Below, piece by piece: positions 52,126-61,843 of a stretch of DNA of 64,000 nt (position 1 is its first letter; the number at the start of each line of letters is the position of its first letter). The stretch is from positions 13,581 to 77,580 of the forward strand of contig CAYYNP010000008.1 in NCBI GenBank assembly GCA_964472545.1, in the 5' to 3' direction. This DNA comes from CAYYNP01 sp964472545. Its GTDB lineage: Bacteria; Planctomycetota; Planctomycetia; Pirellulales; Thermoguttaceae. Below the pieces are notes generated by a model. The model was not told the origin of the DNA. It saw nothing but the letters and a program-made list of their open reading frames with translations, and made no database searches. The translations under genes and the position numbers were made by a program.

Positions 52126-54020
52126 CGTACACTCCGTGTTCGGCGTTGTTTCTGAAATGGGTCGCTGGCCGCAATACCCCGCGCCAGTGCCGAGAAGCGG
52201 TAGTCTTGTTCGGCGAGTGACTCGACGATCTGGTTTACGGCGGCCTCGTCGCCCGGCTCCAAGCCGCGGCCCAGCGCGTAGATCAGCATCTTCTCGGTCA
52301 GGCAGCGTGCAAACTGGTCCTTGAGGCTTCCCCGCAGGATCCGCTTCAACTCGGCCGGGCCGTTGAACGCCTGGCCGTCGGGAAGCTCGCCGGCCGGATC
52401 GATGGTGAACTGGCCGTCCTTGGTTCGCCATGCCCCGACGGCGTCAAAATTCTCCATGGCGAAACCCATGGCGTCCATCTTGATATGGCAGACCGCACAG
52501 TTCGGGTTCTTGCGATGCTGCTCCATCCGCTGCCGCAACGAACCGGAGAGCACAGCCTGTTCGTCTTCGTCGAGGTCGGGCACGTTGGCCGGCGGGGGCG
52601 GGGGCGGCTCGCCGAGGAGGTTCTCGAGGATCCACTTGCCCCGCTTCACCGGCGAGGTACGCGTGGGGTTCGAGGTGACCGTCAGCACCGCGGCCTGGGT
52701 AATCACCCCGCCGCGCGGCGAGCCCTCGAGCGTCACGCGGCGAAACGTATCTCCCTCCACGCCGCCGATCCCGTAGTGCTTGGCCAGCGAGGCATTGAGG
52801 AACGTGAAATCGGCGTCGATCAGTTCCAATACGCTGCGGTCTTCGTTCATCACGGCCGCGAAGAACAGCTCGGTCTCTCGACGCATGTCGTGTCGCAGCC
52901 GATCGTCGAACGTCGGAAAGAGCTTCCCGTCGGGCGTAGATGTTTCGAGGTTCCGCAATTGGAGCCACTGCCCGGCGAAGTTCGCCACCAGCGCATCGCG
53001 TTTCGGATCCTTCAGCATCCGCGCGATCTGTGCGTCGAGGTTCGTCCGCAACGTGCGGGCTTTGGCCTGGTCGAACAACTCGCCGTCGGGCATCGTGCTC
53101 CAGAGGAAATACGAAAGCCGCGTCGCCAACTCGAACTCGTTTAGCTGCCGGATCTCTTCGGGCGCATCCGGCGTCGGATCCAACTCGACCTTGAAGAGGA
53201 AGTGTGGCGAGACGAGCATCGCCTTCAGGGCCAGGCCGATCCCGGCGTCGAAGTCGGCGTCGTCGCCGCCGGCGGCCACTGCCAACCGCACGAGGCGATC
53301 GATCTCGTGTGATGCAACCGGACGCCGATACGCTCGCGCTAGCAGCGGCGTCAGCACGGCCCGTGCAGAGTCATTCAGCGCCTCGTCTTCTTTAGGCTCC
53401 CTCGCCAACCGTTGCGATCGTGTTTCTTCGGTAAGCGTCTGGGCCGCGATCTGCTCCGCCGCGGTAAGATACTTCTCCATCAACAGCGGAGAGAGCGAGA
53501 GCACGTCGCCGATGTTGTCGAAGCCGTAGCCCACGTCGTCGGCCGGGAACTGATCGTCGACCTCGAAGTCGACGCCCAACAGGTCGCGGATCGTGTTGGC
53601 GTATTCCACTCGGTTCAATCGCCGAATCGTCACGCTGCCCGGGTCGGCATTTCTGGCGGCCACGGCGTTGAGGCTCTCCTGCAACGCGGCGAGAACCGGA
53701 TCGAGTTCCCCCTTCTTCGGCCGCGGCAGGGGTCTCGGCGGCATCTCCCCGGAGCGGACCCTCTTGAGCACCAGCGCCCATTTCTTCGCGTCGGTGGCGA
53801 AGGAGTCGGCATCCAGAGAAGTGTCCAATCGCAAATCCGCCTCGGGATCCGGGTCTTCGTGGCATTCCAGGCAGTTGCGCTTGAGAAACGGCTGAAGCGT
53901 CTGCTCCAGCCCTGTGGCGGATGATGTGGGCGACGCCGCGTCTTGCGAACGCCCGGGAAGCGGAAGCAGCAGCGTCGCCAGAATGATGCTGGAAAGGGCC
54001 GCAGGCAAGGCGAGTTTCAT
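52122..54020 (-). CDS. DUF1587/DUF1592/DUF1588/DUF1585 protein with cytochrome-like motif
   Basis: 632 residues with a signal peptide (LALPAALSSIILATLLLPLPG). Near residue 50 is CLECHEDPDPEADLRLDT, a planctomycete cytochrome-C (PSCyt) heme motif. DUF1587 follows (RLNRVEYANTIRDLLGVDFEVDDQFPADDVGYGFDNIGDVLSLSPLLMEKYL), then DUF1592 (ATRLSYFLWSTMPDGELFD), DUF1588 (ESPRGGVITQAAVLTVTSNPTRTSPVKRG, CAVCHIKMDAMGFAMENFDAVG) and DUF1585 at the C-terminus. ATGA overlap with the DUF1552 gene means they are translated together. It is thought to be an exported, heme-containing envelope protein. The substrate is unknown. Confidence 0.92.
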   Translation of the reverse strand: MKLALPAALSSIILATLLLPLPGRSQDAASPTSSATGLEQTLQPFLKRNCLECHEDPDPEADLRLDTSLDADSFATDAKKWALVLKRVRSGEMPPRPLPRPKKGELDPVLAALQESLNAVAARNADPGSVTIRRLNRVEYANTIRDLLGVDFEVDDQFPADDVGYGFDNIGDVLSLSPLLMEKYLTAAEQIAAQTLTEETRSQRLAREPKEDEALNDSARAVLTPLLARAYRRPVASHEIDRLVRLAVAAGGDDADFDAGIGLALKAMLVSPHFLFKVELDPTPDAPEEIRQLNEFELATRLSYFLWSTMPDGELFDQAKARTLRTNLDAQIARMLKDPKRDALVANFAGQWLQLRNLETSTPDGKLFPTFDDRLRHDMRRETELFFAAVMNEDRSVLELIDADFTFLNASLAKHYGIGGVEGDTFRRVTLEGSPRGGVITQAAVLTVTSNPTRTSPVKRGKWILENLLGEPPPPPPANVPDLDEDEQAVLSGSLRQRMEQHRKNPNCAVCHIKMDAMGFAMENFDAVGAWRTKDGQFTIDPAGELPDGQAFNGPAELKRILRGSLKDQFARCLTEKMLIYALGRGLEPGDEAAVNQIVESLAEQDYRFSALARGIAASDPFQKQRRTRSVR

Positions 54021-54261
54021 CTGGCAGGGTCCTCCGTGGATGAGTCCGATTCACCGGCAAGCGCATAGCACGATCTCAGCTTCGGAATTCTAGTGGCCGC
54101 CGGCAACCCTTCGTGCGAGGGGATTCGTTGAGGCTGCGGTGACCGGCTCGGGGCGGATTTCTCGTGTTGCGGGTTGGACGTGCATTGTAGAATCGGTGTT
54201 AGGAGCAATTGCGCTGGTGTTATGCGCCGATCACTGCCACCACGACTCGGGAGAACCACTG

Positions 54262-57200
54262 ATGCGACAAGCCGGCTTGCTTTGCCTGTTGGCCCCGTTT
54301 GCCCTGTTGGGCGGCTCGCTCTTGTCGGCCACGGCGGCCACAAGTGCGGAGCCGGAGCCAAAGGTCGACTACAACCGCGACGTGCGGCCGATCCTATCGG
54401 ACAACTGCTACCTCTGTCATGGGCCGGATTCCGGCACGCGGCTGACCGATTGGCGGCTGGACCTGAAGGAATCGGCCTTGGGCGAAACCGACTCGGGAGA
54501 GGTTGCCATCGAGCCGGGCAAGAGCGATGCGAGCGAACTGGCACGCCGCATCCGCAGCACCAACAAGTATGAGCGGATGCCGCCGCCGAGGAGCAAGAAG
54601 GAACTCAGCCAAGAACAGATCGCCACACTTGTGCGCTGGATCGATCAGGGCGCCCCCTGGGAAGGACACTGGTCGTTCGTCGCGCCGAAGCGGCCCACGC
54701 CGCCGGAAGTCGCCGACGAGGGTTTTGTTCACAATCCGATCGATCGGTTCGTGCTCGCCCGGCTACGGCAGGAAGGCTTGTCGCCGTCGCCGGCATCCGA
54801 CAAGACGACGCTCATCCGCCGCGTCACCTTCGACCTGACCGGGCTGCCGCCGACGTTGGACGAGGTCGACGCCTTTCTGGCCGACGAATCGCCGCAGGCC
54901 TACGAGAAGCTGGTCGATCGGTTGCTGGATTCGCCGGCCCGCGCCGAGCACATGGCCCGCTACTGGCTCGATTCTGCTCGCTACGCCGACACGCACGGGC
55001 TGCATCTCGATAACCTCCGCTCGATGTGGCTCTATCGCGATTGGGTGATCGACGCATTTGCCGAGAACAAACGTTTCGACCAATTCACGATCGAGCAACT
55101 CGCCGGCGATTTGTTGCCGGACGCTACGCCTTCGCAGCACGTGGCCAGTGGCTTCAATCGAGCACATGTGACCACCAGCGAGGGCGGTTCGATCGCGGAG
55201 GAGTACGTCGTTCGCTACGCCGTCGACCGCACCGAAACGATGGGCAAGGTCTGGATGGGGCTGACCGTCGGTTGTGCGGTCTGCCACGACCACAAGTTCG
55301 ACCCGATCTCGCAGAAGGAGTTCTATCAACTCTACGCCTACTTCAACAACACGGCCGAAAACCCCATGGACGGCAACCAGCCGTATCAGAAGTCGGTCGA
55401 TATGAAGGTGCCCACGTCCGAGCAGACCGCACAGTTCGCGGAGTTCGACCGCACGCTGGTCGAGATCCGGGAGCGGATTCGCACGGAGGTGGCGAAGGTC
55501 GAGTATGAAGACCCCGGCGCCGAGAGCGAACCGTCGGAGCCCGCCCGGCGGGAGGTCGTCTGGATCGACGACGCTTTGCCGAAGGGGGCGAAACCGGCGG
55601 CCGACGCGGGCACGGCGTGGCAATTTGTCGAGGCGCCCGAGCATCCGGTCCACAGCGGCAAGAGGGCGGTCGTCCGCACGGCCGAAGAACTCACGCAGAA
55701 CTACTTCACCGAGGCGGATCCGGGGCTGACGGTCGGCGAGGGCGACGTCCTCTTCACCCACGTCTATCTCGACCCGGACAACCCACCGCTAGAGATCATG
55801 CTGCAGTTCAACGACGGAACCTGGGAGCATCGTGCTTATTGGGGCGAAGACCGTATCGACTGGGGGACGGCCGACACGGCCAGCCGTCGAGCGGCGGGGG
55901 CACTGCCGGAACACGGAAAGTGGGTGCGGCTAGAGATCGAGGCGGCCAAGGTCGGGCTATCGGCCGGCGCGGTCGTCCGCGGCTGGGCCTTCACGCAGTT
56001 CGGCGGCACGGTCTATTGGGACAGCGCCGGCATCGTGACGCACGTGCCGCAAGGCCCGCCGCAGAACGAGTCGTTGATCGTCTGGGAACGAGCGCAACGG
56101 GCCGCCAAAGCCGCCAAGCTGCCCGAGCCGGTCCGCAAGGCGATTCTCGTCGAGCCCGAAACGCGCGACGACGCCCAGCGGCAACAGATTCGCGATCACT
56201 TCATCGAGCACGTCTATGCGAAGAGCCGCGAGCAGTTTGCCGGGTTGCACGGCGAGATTGCGGCGGTCGAGAAGCAGAAGGCGGACCTCGACAAGCAGAT
56301 CCCCTGGACGCTGGTCACCCGCGAGCGGCCCGAGCGGCGAATGGCCCACTTTCTCAACCGCGGCGCGTACGACAAGCCGGGCGACGAGGTGCAGCGCAAC
56401 GTGCCGGCCGTTTTGCCGCCGTTGCCGGAAGACGCACCGGACAACCGGCTCGGCCTGGCCCGATGGCTGGTCGATCCGGGCCATCCGTTGACCGCGCGGG
56501 TGGCCGTGAACCGCCTTTGGCAGCAGCATTTCGGTACCGGTTTGGTGAAGACGTCCGGCGATTTCGGCTCGCAGGGCGAGTGGCCTTCGCACCCGAAACT
56601 GCTCGACTGGCTGGCCGCCGAGTTCATCGACAGCGGCTGGAACGTCCGCCACATGCAGCGGCTGATGGTCACTTCCGCAACCTATCGTCAGTCGTCACGG
56701 GTGTCGCCGGCGGCAGCCGCGCGCGACCCGGAAAACCGGATGTTGGCCCGGGGCTCGCGTTATCGCCTGGATGCCGAAATGGTCCGCGACAACGCCCTGG
56801 CCACCAGCGGGCTGTTGGTGCAGAAGCTGGGCGGCCCGAGCGTGAAGCCGTATCAGCCCGACGGCCTTTGGTTTGCCGTGGCGTATACCAGCAGCAACAC
56901 GGCCCGTTTCAAGCAAGACCAAGGCGATGCGCTTTATCGCCGCAGCCTCTACACGTTTTGGAAGCGGACGTCGCCGCCGCCGACGATGCTGCTGCTGGAT
57001 GCCCCCTCGCGGGAAACGTGCGTGGTCCATCGCGCCCGGACCAACACGCCGCTGGCCGCGCTGGCGTTGATGAACGACGTGCAGTTTTTCGAGGCCGCCC
57101 GAAAGCTGGCCGAGCGGATGATGCTCGAAGGCGGTTCGACCGTCAAGGAGCGGGCCGCCTACGGCTTCCGGCTGGCCACGGCCCGCCGTGCCGGCGACTT

Positions 57201-57393
57201 CGAAATCGGCGTGCTCTTGCGGCAGTTCGAAACCCACCTGGCCGAATTCCGCCAGGATGCAGAAGCGGCCGCGAAGGTCGTTGCCGCGGGTGAATCGCCG
57301 CGCGACGAGTCGCTCGACGTCGCCGAACTGGCCGCCTGGACGATGGTGGCCAATCTGATCTTGAACCTCGACGAGACACTCACCAAAGGGTAA
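54262..57393 (+). CDS. PSD1 protein (cytochrome motif, DUF1549, DUF1553)
   Basis: 1043 residues from ATG 54262 (MRQAGLLCLLAPFALLGG). The frame is open to 54139, but this start gives the signal peptide. The N-terminal cytochrome-like segment is VRPILSDNCYLCHGPD. DUF1549 lies at about residues 145-350 (NPIDRFVLARLRQEGLSPSPASDKTTLIRRVTFDLTGLPPT, CAVCHDHKFDPISQKEFYQLYAYFNNTAE). A beta-sandwich insert (residues about 440-620) precedes DUF1553 at about 730-980 (RWLVDPGHPLTARVAVNRLWQQHFGTGLVKT). The partner DUF1501 gene starts 5 bases after its stop. It is exported, and its role is unknown. Confidence 0.92.
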   Translation: MRQAGLLCLLAPFALLGGSLLSATAATSAEPEPKVDYNRDVRPILSDNCYLCHGPDSGTRLTDWRLDLKESALGETDSGEVAIEPGKSDASELARRIRSTNKYERMPPPRSKKELSQEQIATLVRWIDQGAPWEGHWSFVAPKRPTPPEVADEGFVHNPIDRFVLARLRQEGLSPSPASDKTTLIRRVTFDLTGLPPTLDEVDAFLADESPQAYEKLVDRLLDSPARAEHMARYWLDSARYADTHGLHLDNLRSMWLYRDWVIDAFAENKRFDQFTIEQLAGDLLPDATPSQHVASGFNRAHVTTSEGGSIAEEYVVRYAVDRTETMGKVWMGLTVGCAVCHDHKFDPISQKEFYQLYAYFNNTAENPMDGNQPYQKSVDMKVPTSEQTAQFAEFDRTLVEIRERIRTEVAKVEYEDPGAESEPSEPARREVVWIDDALPKGAKPAADAGTAWQFVEAPEHPVHSGKRAVVRTAEELTQNYFTEADPGLTVGEGDVLFTHVYLDPDNPPLEIMLQFNDGTWEHRAYWGEDRIDWGTADTASRRAAGALPEHGKWVRLEIEAAKVGLSAGAVVRGWAFTQFGGTVYWDSAGIVTHVPQGPPQNESLIVWERAQRAAKAAKLPEPVRKAILVEPETRDDAQRQQIRDHFIEHVYAKSREQFAGLHGEIAAVEKQKADLDKQIPWTLVTRERPERRMAHFLNRGAYDKPGDEVQRNVPAVLPPLPEDAPDNRLGLARWLVDPGHPLTARVAVNRLWQQHFGTGLVKTSGDFGSQGEWPSHPKLLDWLAAEFIDSGWNVRHMQRLMVTSATYRQSSRVSPAAAARDPENRMLARGSRYRLDAEMVRDNALATSGLLVQKLGGPSVKPYQPDGLWFAVAYTSSNTARFKQDQGDALYRRSLYTFWKRTSPPPTMLLLDAPSRETCVVHRARTNTPLAALALMNDVQFFEAARKLAERMMLEGGSTVKERAAYGFRLATARRAGDFEIGVLLRQFETHLAEFRQDAEAAAKVVAAGESPRDESLDVAELAAWTMVANLILNLDETLTKG

Positions 57394-57398
57394 TACGC

Positions 57399-58871
57399 AT
57401 GGACCCCCGGCAGCAATCTGCTCGGTTGATAACCCGACGACATTTTCTCTCGCGCACGGCGGCCGGTGTCGGCGTCGGCTCGATGGCGCTCAGTTCGCTA
57501 TTAGGGACCGGCGCGACCGCCGCGGAAGCCGACGGCCCGTCGCCCGGCGTCGGCGGCGTGATGCCCGGGTTTCATCTTCCACCGACGGCCAAGCGGGTGA
57601 TCTACCTCTGCATGGCGGGCGCCCCGTCGCAACTCGATACCTTCGACTACAAGCCGGTGATGAACGACTGGTTCGACAAGGACCTGCCCGACTCGGTCCG
57701 CATGGGCCAGCGAATCACCACGATGACCTCCGGGCAGAAGCGCTTTCCGGTCGCCCCGTCGATGTTCAAGTTCGCCCAGCACGGCAAGCACGGGGCCTGG
57801 GTCAGCGAACTGATGCCGCATACGGCGTCGATCGTCGACGACCTGGCGATCGTCAAGTCGGTCCACACCGAGGCGATCAACCACGACCCGGCGATCACGT
57901 TCATCCAAACCGGCAGCCAACTGCCCGGCCGGCCGAGCCTGGGGGCGTGGCTCTCCTACGGCCTGGGGACGATGAACGAGAACCTGCCCACGTTCGTGGT
58001 GATGCAGGCCACCTGGAGCGCCAAACGCGACGCCCAGGCGATCTACTCCCGGCTATGGGGGACCGGCTTCCTGCCGTCGCGGCATCAAGGCGTCAGCCTT
58101 CGTTCCAGCGGCGATCCGGTGCTCTACCTGTCGAACCCGGCGGGAGTTGGCACCAAGACCCGGCGGCAAATGCTCGACGGGCTGGCCGAGATGAACCACC
58201 GCCACCACGAGCGCTGGGGCGATCCCGAGACGGCAACGCGAATCGCCCAGTACGAGATGGCCTTTCGCATGCAGTCGTCGGTGCCGGAATTGACCGATCT
58301 CTCGCAGGAGTCGGAGAAGACCCTCGAGCTTTACGGCCCCGACTCGCGAAAGCCGGGCACGTTTGCCGCCTCGTGTCTGTTGGCCCGGCGGCTGGTCGAG
58401 CGGGACGTGCGGTTCGTGCAGATCTTCCACCGCGGCTGGGACCAGCACGGCAACCTGCCGTCCGACATCCGGCTGCAGTGCCGCGACGTCGACCAGGCGA
58501 GTGCCGGACTGATCACCGACTTGAAGCAGCGCGGCATGCTCGACGACACGCTGGTCGTCTGGGGCGGCGAGTTCGGCCGCACGATCTACTGCCAGGGCGG
58601 ATTGACGAAGACCAACTACGGCCGCGACCACCATCCCCGCTGCTTCACCGTGTGGCTGGCCGGCGGCGGCGTGAAGCCTGGGATCGTTTATGGCGAGACC
58701 GACGATTTCAGCTACAACATCACTGAGGACCCGGTGCATATCCACGATCTTAACGCCACGATCCTCCACTGCCTCGGCGTGGATCACGAGCGGTTGACGT
58801 TCCGCTATCAAGGCCGCGATTTCCGGCTGACCGACGTCGAGGGTAACGTGGTGCGGGGGATTCTCAGCTAG
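57399..58871 (+). CDS. DUF1501 Tat-exported protein
   Basis: 490 residues with a twin-arginine signal (ITRRHFLSRTAAGVGVGSMALSSLLG). The DUF1501 core has VIYLCMAGAPSQLDTFDYKP near residue 68, SELMPHTASIVDDLAIVKSVHTEAINHDPA near 130, VWGGEFGRTIYCQGG near 390 and DLNATILHCLGVDHERLTFRYQGRDFRLTDV at the end. The fold resembles sulfatases, with conserved Asp/His residues. It forms the constant partner of PSD1 proteins and is translated from the same transcript. The enzymatic activity of the family is not established. Confidence 0.93.
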   Translation: MDPRQQSARLITRRHFLSRTAAGVGVGSMALSSLLGTGATAAEADGPSPGVGGVMPGFHLPPTAKRVIYLCMAGAPSQLDTFDYKPVMNDWFDKDLPDSVRMGQRITTMTSGQKRFPVAPSMFKFAQHGKHGAWVSELMPHTASIVDDLAIVKSVHTEAINHDPAITFIQTGSQLPGRPSLGAWLSYGLGTMNENLPTFVVMQATWSAKRDAQAIYSRLWGTGFLPSRHQGVSLRSSGDPVLYLSNPAGVGTKTRRQMLDGLAEMNHRHHERWGDPETATRIAQYEMAFRMQSSVPELTDLSQESEKTLELYGPDSRKPGTFAASCLLARRLVERDVRFVQIFHRGWDQHGNLPSDIRLQCRDVDQASAGLITDLKQRGMLDDTLVVWGGEFGRTIYCQGGLTKTNYGRDHHPRCFTVWLAGGGVKPGIVYGETDDFSYNITEDPVHIHDLNATILHCLGVDHERLTFRYQGRDFRLTDVEGNVVRGILS

Positions 58872-58875
58872 CGGC

Positions 58876-59050
58876 GTAGGGTGCGTGAAACGCACCGCCC
58901 CAAACGGAGGAAGGCAAGGCTAACGTGCCGGGTGGCTGGGGCAAAGCGCAGCGGCGCCCCAGGCTGCCAGCCGATCGGTTACCCCTGGAACCAGCGGGTC
59001 ACCACCCCAACATGCTCTCGGCGCCGTGCGGTGCGTTGCACGCACCCTAC
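58876..59050. repeat. nested palindromic element filling a convergent gap
   Basis: The outer arms (58876-58898, GTAGGGTGCGTGAAACGCACC, and 59028-59050, GGTGCGTTGCACGCACCCTA) match the GTGCGT-type palindrome at 2396-2446. Inside, 58930-58962 is a single left arm of the GGGTGGCTGGGGCAAAGCGC family without its partner. The element fills the gap between the DUF1501 stop and the lipoprotein stop almost exactly. Confidence 0.8.
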
Positions 59051-59053
59051 AAG

Positions 59054-60133
59054 CTACGATGGCCGATTCGGCGACCAGACGGGCCGGCGGATCGTCGGCG
59101 CCGGCGGCGGAACCGTTTGCCGACGCTCGGGCAAGCTGCCGACGCGCGCCGGCGGAAGCGTATCGGCCTGCTGCAACTCGGCGTGCGGGTTCGTTTGCCG
59201 CGGCGTTTCGGAGCGCGTCCACCCCGACGCCGGGTCGCCGGCCAAGGCCACATGGATCGGGCCTTCGGCGTGCAGCCGGCGGCCGTCGCTGGTGAAGTAG
59301 CGCACGAAGACGTAGAGATCCCCGTGGGTCGGCGGCGCGGCCGTCCATGGCAACTGCAATCGAAAGCCACCTTCGGAACCGCCGGCGCGGGAAGCGCGGG
59401 CGACATCGGCGGCCGTGAGATCCCATCGCGCCACACGGGCCGATTCGTCGTCGTAGGCCGGATCGAGAACGACCACGGCCATCTTGCCGGCGGCGTCTAG
59501 CGGCCGTCCGTCGGCGGTGCGCGGGGCGACCACCAACGTGATGCCGTCGTCGCCCGGCCGGCCGTCGGCGTCGAAGCCGCCGGCGAGTTGCTGACGCACG
59601 TCGATCCTGTCGACCTGGGTGCTATCGGTCGATGCAGGCGGTGCGCCGTGGACATCCGGCCGATAGAAGCTCGGCCCACCGGGCAGTTCGCCCGAGTCCG
59701 GCCATGGCAGCCGGTCATCCGCCGGGGGAGCGGCACGTGCCGGCGGATCTACGTCCGGGGTAATGCGCGGATCGTCCGTAGGCTTCGGGTTTCCCATCAA
59801 CGGGGCGAGTGCCTCGTCGGGCGAGACCTCCTTAAGCGGCAGCTTGATGTCTACGCCGGAGCCGCCGAAGGGAGGCGCCTCGTCACGCTGAGCAGCCGGC
59901 TCATCGGCGCCGGCAGCCGGGAGCATGAAATCGAGCGGCCCGCCGTCCCTCTTGCCCGAGGTCCTGCCCGCGGCCTCGCGGCAGTCCTCCAGTTGCCATT
60001 GCAGCCGGTAGATTTTGTCCTCCAGTTGACGATTCTCCCGCTCCAAGAGCGCGATCGATTGAGCGGTTTTCGTGCAGCACCCGACCGCCGCCAGGCAGGC
60101 CAGGGCCACGCTGGGCAATTGCCAGAATTTCAT
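59054..60133 (-). CDS. lipoprotein with coiled coil and beta domain, unknown function
   Basis: 359 residues from ATG 60133. The lipoprotein signal is MKFWQLPSVALACLAAVGCC, with acylated Cys at residue 19. A coiled coil (AQSIALLERENRQLEDKIYRLQWQLEDCREAA, about 24-56) is followed by Pro-rich linkers. A C-terminal beta domain lies at about 195-305 (GITLVVAPRTADGRPLDAAGKMAVVVLDPAYDDE, FRLQLPWTAAPPTHGDLYVFVRYFTSDGRRLHAEGPIHVAL). The layout is common among planctomycete lipoproteins. The function is unknown. Confidence 0.75.
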   Translation of the reverse strand: MKFWQLPSVALACLAAVGCCTKTAQSIALLERENRQLEDKIYRLQWQLEDCREAAGRTSGKRDGGPLDFMLPAAGADEPAAQRDEAPPFGGSGVDIKLPLKEVSPDEALAPLMGNPKPTDDPRITPDVDPPARAAPPADDRLPWPDSGELPGGPSFYRPDVHGAPPASTDSTQVDRIDVRQQLAGGFDADGRPGDDGITLVVAPRTADGRPLDAAGKMAVVVLDPAYDDESARVARWDLTAADVARASRAGGSEGGFRLQLPWTAAPPTHGDLYVFVRYFTSDGRRLHAEGPIHVALAGDPASGWTRSETPRQTNPHAELQQADTLPPARVGSLPERRQTVPPPAPTIRRPVWSPNRPS

Positions 60134-60321
60134 GTCGACCTCGCGCAGGATAGTCCCTCGGACGGCGGCGCCACGGGCGCTGCCAACCGAACGCGGGTGG
60201 TGATGGGAAGGAACGAAACGGAGGAGAAAAGCGTGGAGGAGACGAGGGCGCCGCCGTGCCGGCGGCTAAACGGAAATGGCTATGCGGTATCGGTGATACG
60301 CAGGTGGATAAGCGGAACGGG

Positions 60322-60921
60322 TTAGTCGGATTCGGTCTCCGCGACGTGTTCGATGACGTCGTCGATCAGCCCGTATTCGAGGGCCTCTTCGGCGGTCATG
60401 AAGCGGTCGCGGTCGGTATCGTCTTCGATCTTCTCGAGCGGGTGACCGGTGTGTTTGATGAGGATCTTGTTCAGCCGCTCTTTGACTTTGCTGAACTCCT
60501 TGGCGTGGATCATGATGTCTTCGGCCGAGCCTTCCATGCCGGCCAGCGGCTGGTGGATCATGATGCGGGAGTTGGGCAGCGCCTTGCGCTTGCCGGCGGT
60601 TCCGGCCGTCAACAGCACGGCGCCCATCGACGCACACTGCCCTACGCAATAGGTGGCCACGTCGCAGTTGATGAACTGCATGGTGTCGTAGATGGCCATG
60701 CCGGCCGTCACGCTGCCGCCGGGCGAATTGAGGTAGAGATGGACGTCCGCCTTGGCGTCTTCCGACTGCAGGAAGAGCAACTGCGCCACCACCGAGTTGG
60801 CCACCTCGTCGTTGATCTGCGAGCCGAGAAAGACGATCCGGTCCTTCAGCAGCCGGCTGTAGATATCCATCGCCCGCTCTTCGCGGCCGCTCTTCTCGAT
60901 CACGTAGGGAATCAGTGGCAT
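60322..60921 (-). CDS. clpP: ATP-dependent Clp protease proteolytic subunit (second paralogue)
   Basis: 199 residues from ATG 60921. The barrel peptidase works with ClpX/ClpA-type ATPases. The nucleophile Ser is in CVGQCASMGAVLL (residue about 100), the His is in RIMIHQPLAG and the Asp is near the DTDRDRFMTAEEALEYGLID tail. It follows another clpP by 108 bases on the same strand, after tig. Two clpP genes beside tig are a recurrent planctomycete arrangement and may form a mixed ring. Confidence 0.94.
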   Translation of the reverse strand: MPLIPYVIEKSGREERAMDIYSRLLKDRIVFLGSQINDEVANSVVAQLLFLQSEDAKADVHLYLNSPGGSVTAGMAIYDTMQFINCDVATYCVGQCASMGAVLLTAGTAGKRKALPNSRIMIHQPLAGMEGSAEDIMIHAKEFSKVKERLNKILIKHTGHPLEKIEDDTDRDRFMTAEEALEYGLIDDVIEHVAETESD

Positions 60922-61029
60922 GATAGGTGGGGAGTGGAGAGTGGAGTGTGGAGAGCAAACAGCGGAGTTTCAGGTCGCGTCCGGCGTGCTCCCATCGGAA
61001 ATCATAAATCCCAAATCGTAAATCCAAAC

Positions 61030-61683
61030 TCAGTCTTCGTCGTCGTCACCCTCTTCGAGCGGCTGCCCGGTGAGGATGTCGTCGACGATGCCGTACTCTT
61101 TGGCCTGTTCGGCGTTCATGTAGAAATCGCGGTCGGTGTCTTTGGCGATCCGCTCGATCGGCTGGGCCGTGTGCTCGGCGAGGATCTTGTTGAGTACGTC
61201 GCGGGTGTTGATGATCTCCTCGGCCTGGATCTCGATATCCGAGACCTGGCCGCCCACGTGGCCGTAGGGCTGGTGGATCATCACCTTGGCGTGCGGCAAT
61301 GCCAGCCGCTTGCCCTTGGTCCCGCCGGCCAGTAGAACGGCCCCGCCGCTGGCCGCCAGACCGACGCAATAGGTCGACACGGGGCAACTAAGGATCTGCA
61401 TCGTGTCGTAGATCGCCAACGTGGCCGAAACGCTTCCGCCGGGCGAGTTGATATAGAAGTGGATGTCCTTGCGGCGATTCTCGCTCTGCAAGTAGAGCAG
61501 CTTCATCACCAACTCGTTGGCGTTGCCGTCGTGGATCTCACCCTGCAAGAGGATGATCCGATTCTCCAGCAAGAGGTCGCCCAGCGTCATCTGACGCTGG
61601 CGCTGGTAGTCGCGAAAAGCTGCCGAATCAACCGTCACCGGCCGTCGCATGTTGCTCATGGGCGATCTTTCGTAACGCGACAT
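61030..61683 (-). CDS. clpP: ATP-dependent Clp protease proteolytic subunit (first paralogue)
   Basis: 217 residues from ATG 61683; an internal ATG at about residue 9 (MSNMRR) is possible. The Ser motif is CVGLAASGGAVLLAGG, with Ser-Gly in place of Ser-Met. The His motif is VMIHQPYGHVGG, and the C-terminus is DTDRDFYMNAEQAKEYGIVDDIL, followed by an acidic tail EEGDDDED. It is encoded between tig and the second clpP. Differences around the active site and tail fit a heteromeric ClpP1P2 ring. Confidence 0.94.
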   Translation of the reverse strand: MSRYERSPMSNMRRPVTVDSAAFRDYQRQRQMTLGDLLLENRIILLQGEIHDGNANELVMKLLYLQSENRRKDIHFYINSPGGSVSATLAIYDTMQILSCPVSTYCVGLAASGGAVLLAGGTKGKRLALPHAKVMIHQPYGHVGGQVSDIEIQAEEIINTRDVLNKILAEHTAQPIERIAKDTDRDFYMNAEQAKEYGIVDDILTGQPLEEGDDDED

Positions 61684-61843
61684 CGTACTCCGCCGGCCGC
61701 TGGCAAGCCGTTCGTCGCCGTGCCGGCGACGGCTAAACGCGAGACACGTCGTATCCCGTCGTCGTGGCGACGGTCATTCGGTTACTGCCTTCGGCGTGGA
61801 GTACGAAATCTGATATCTACAATCTGCAAGCCGACAAGGTTCT

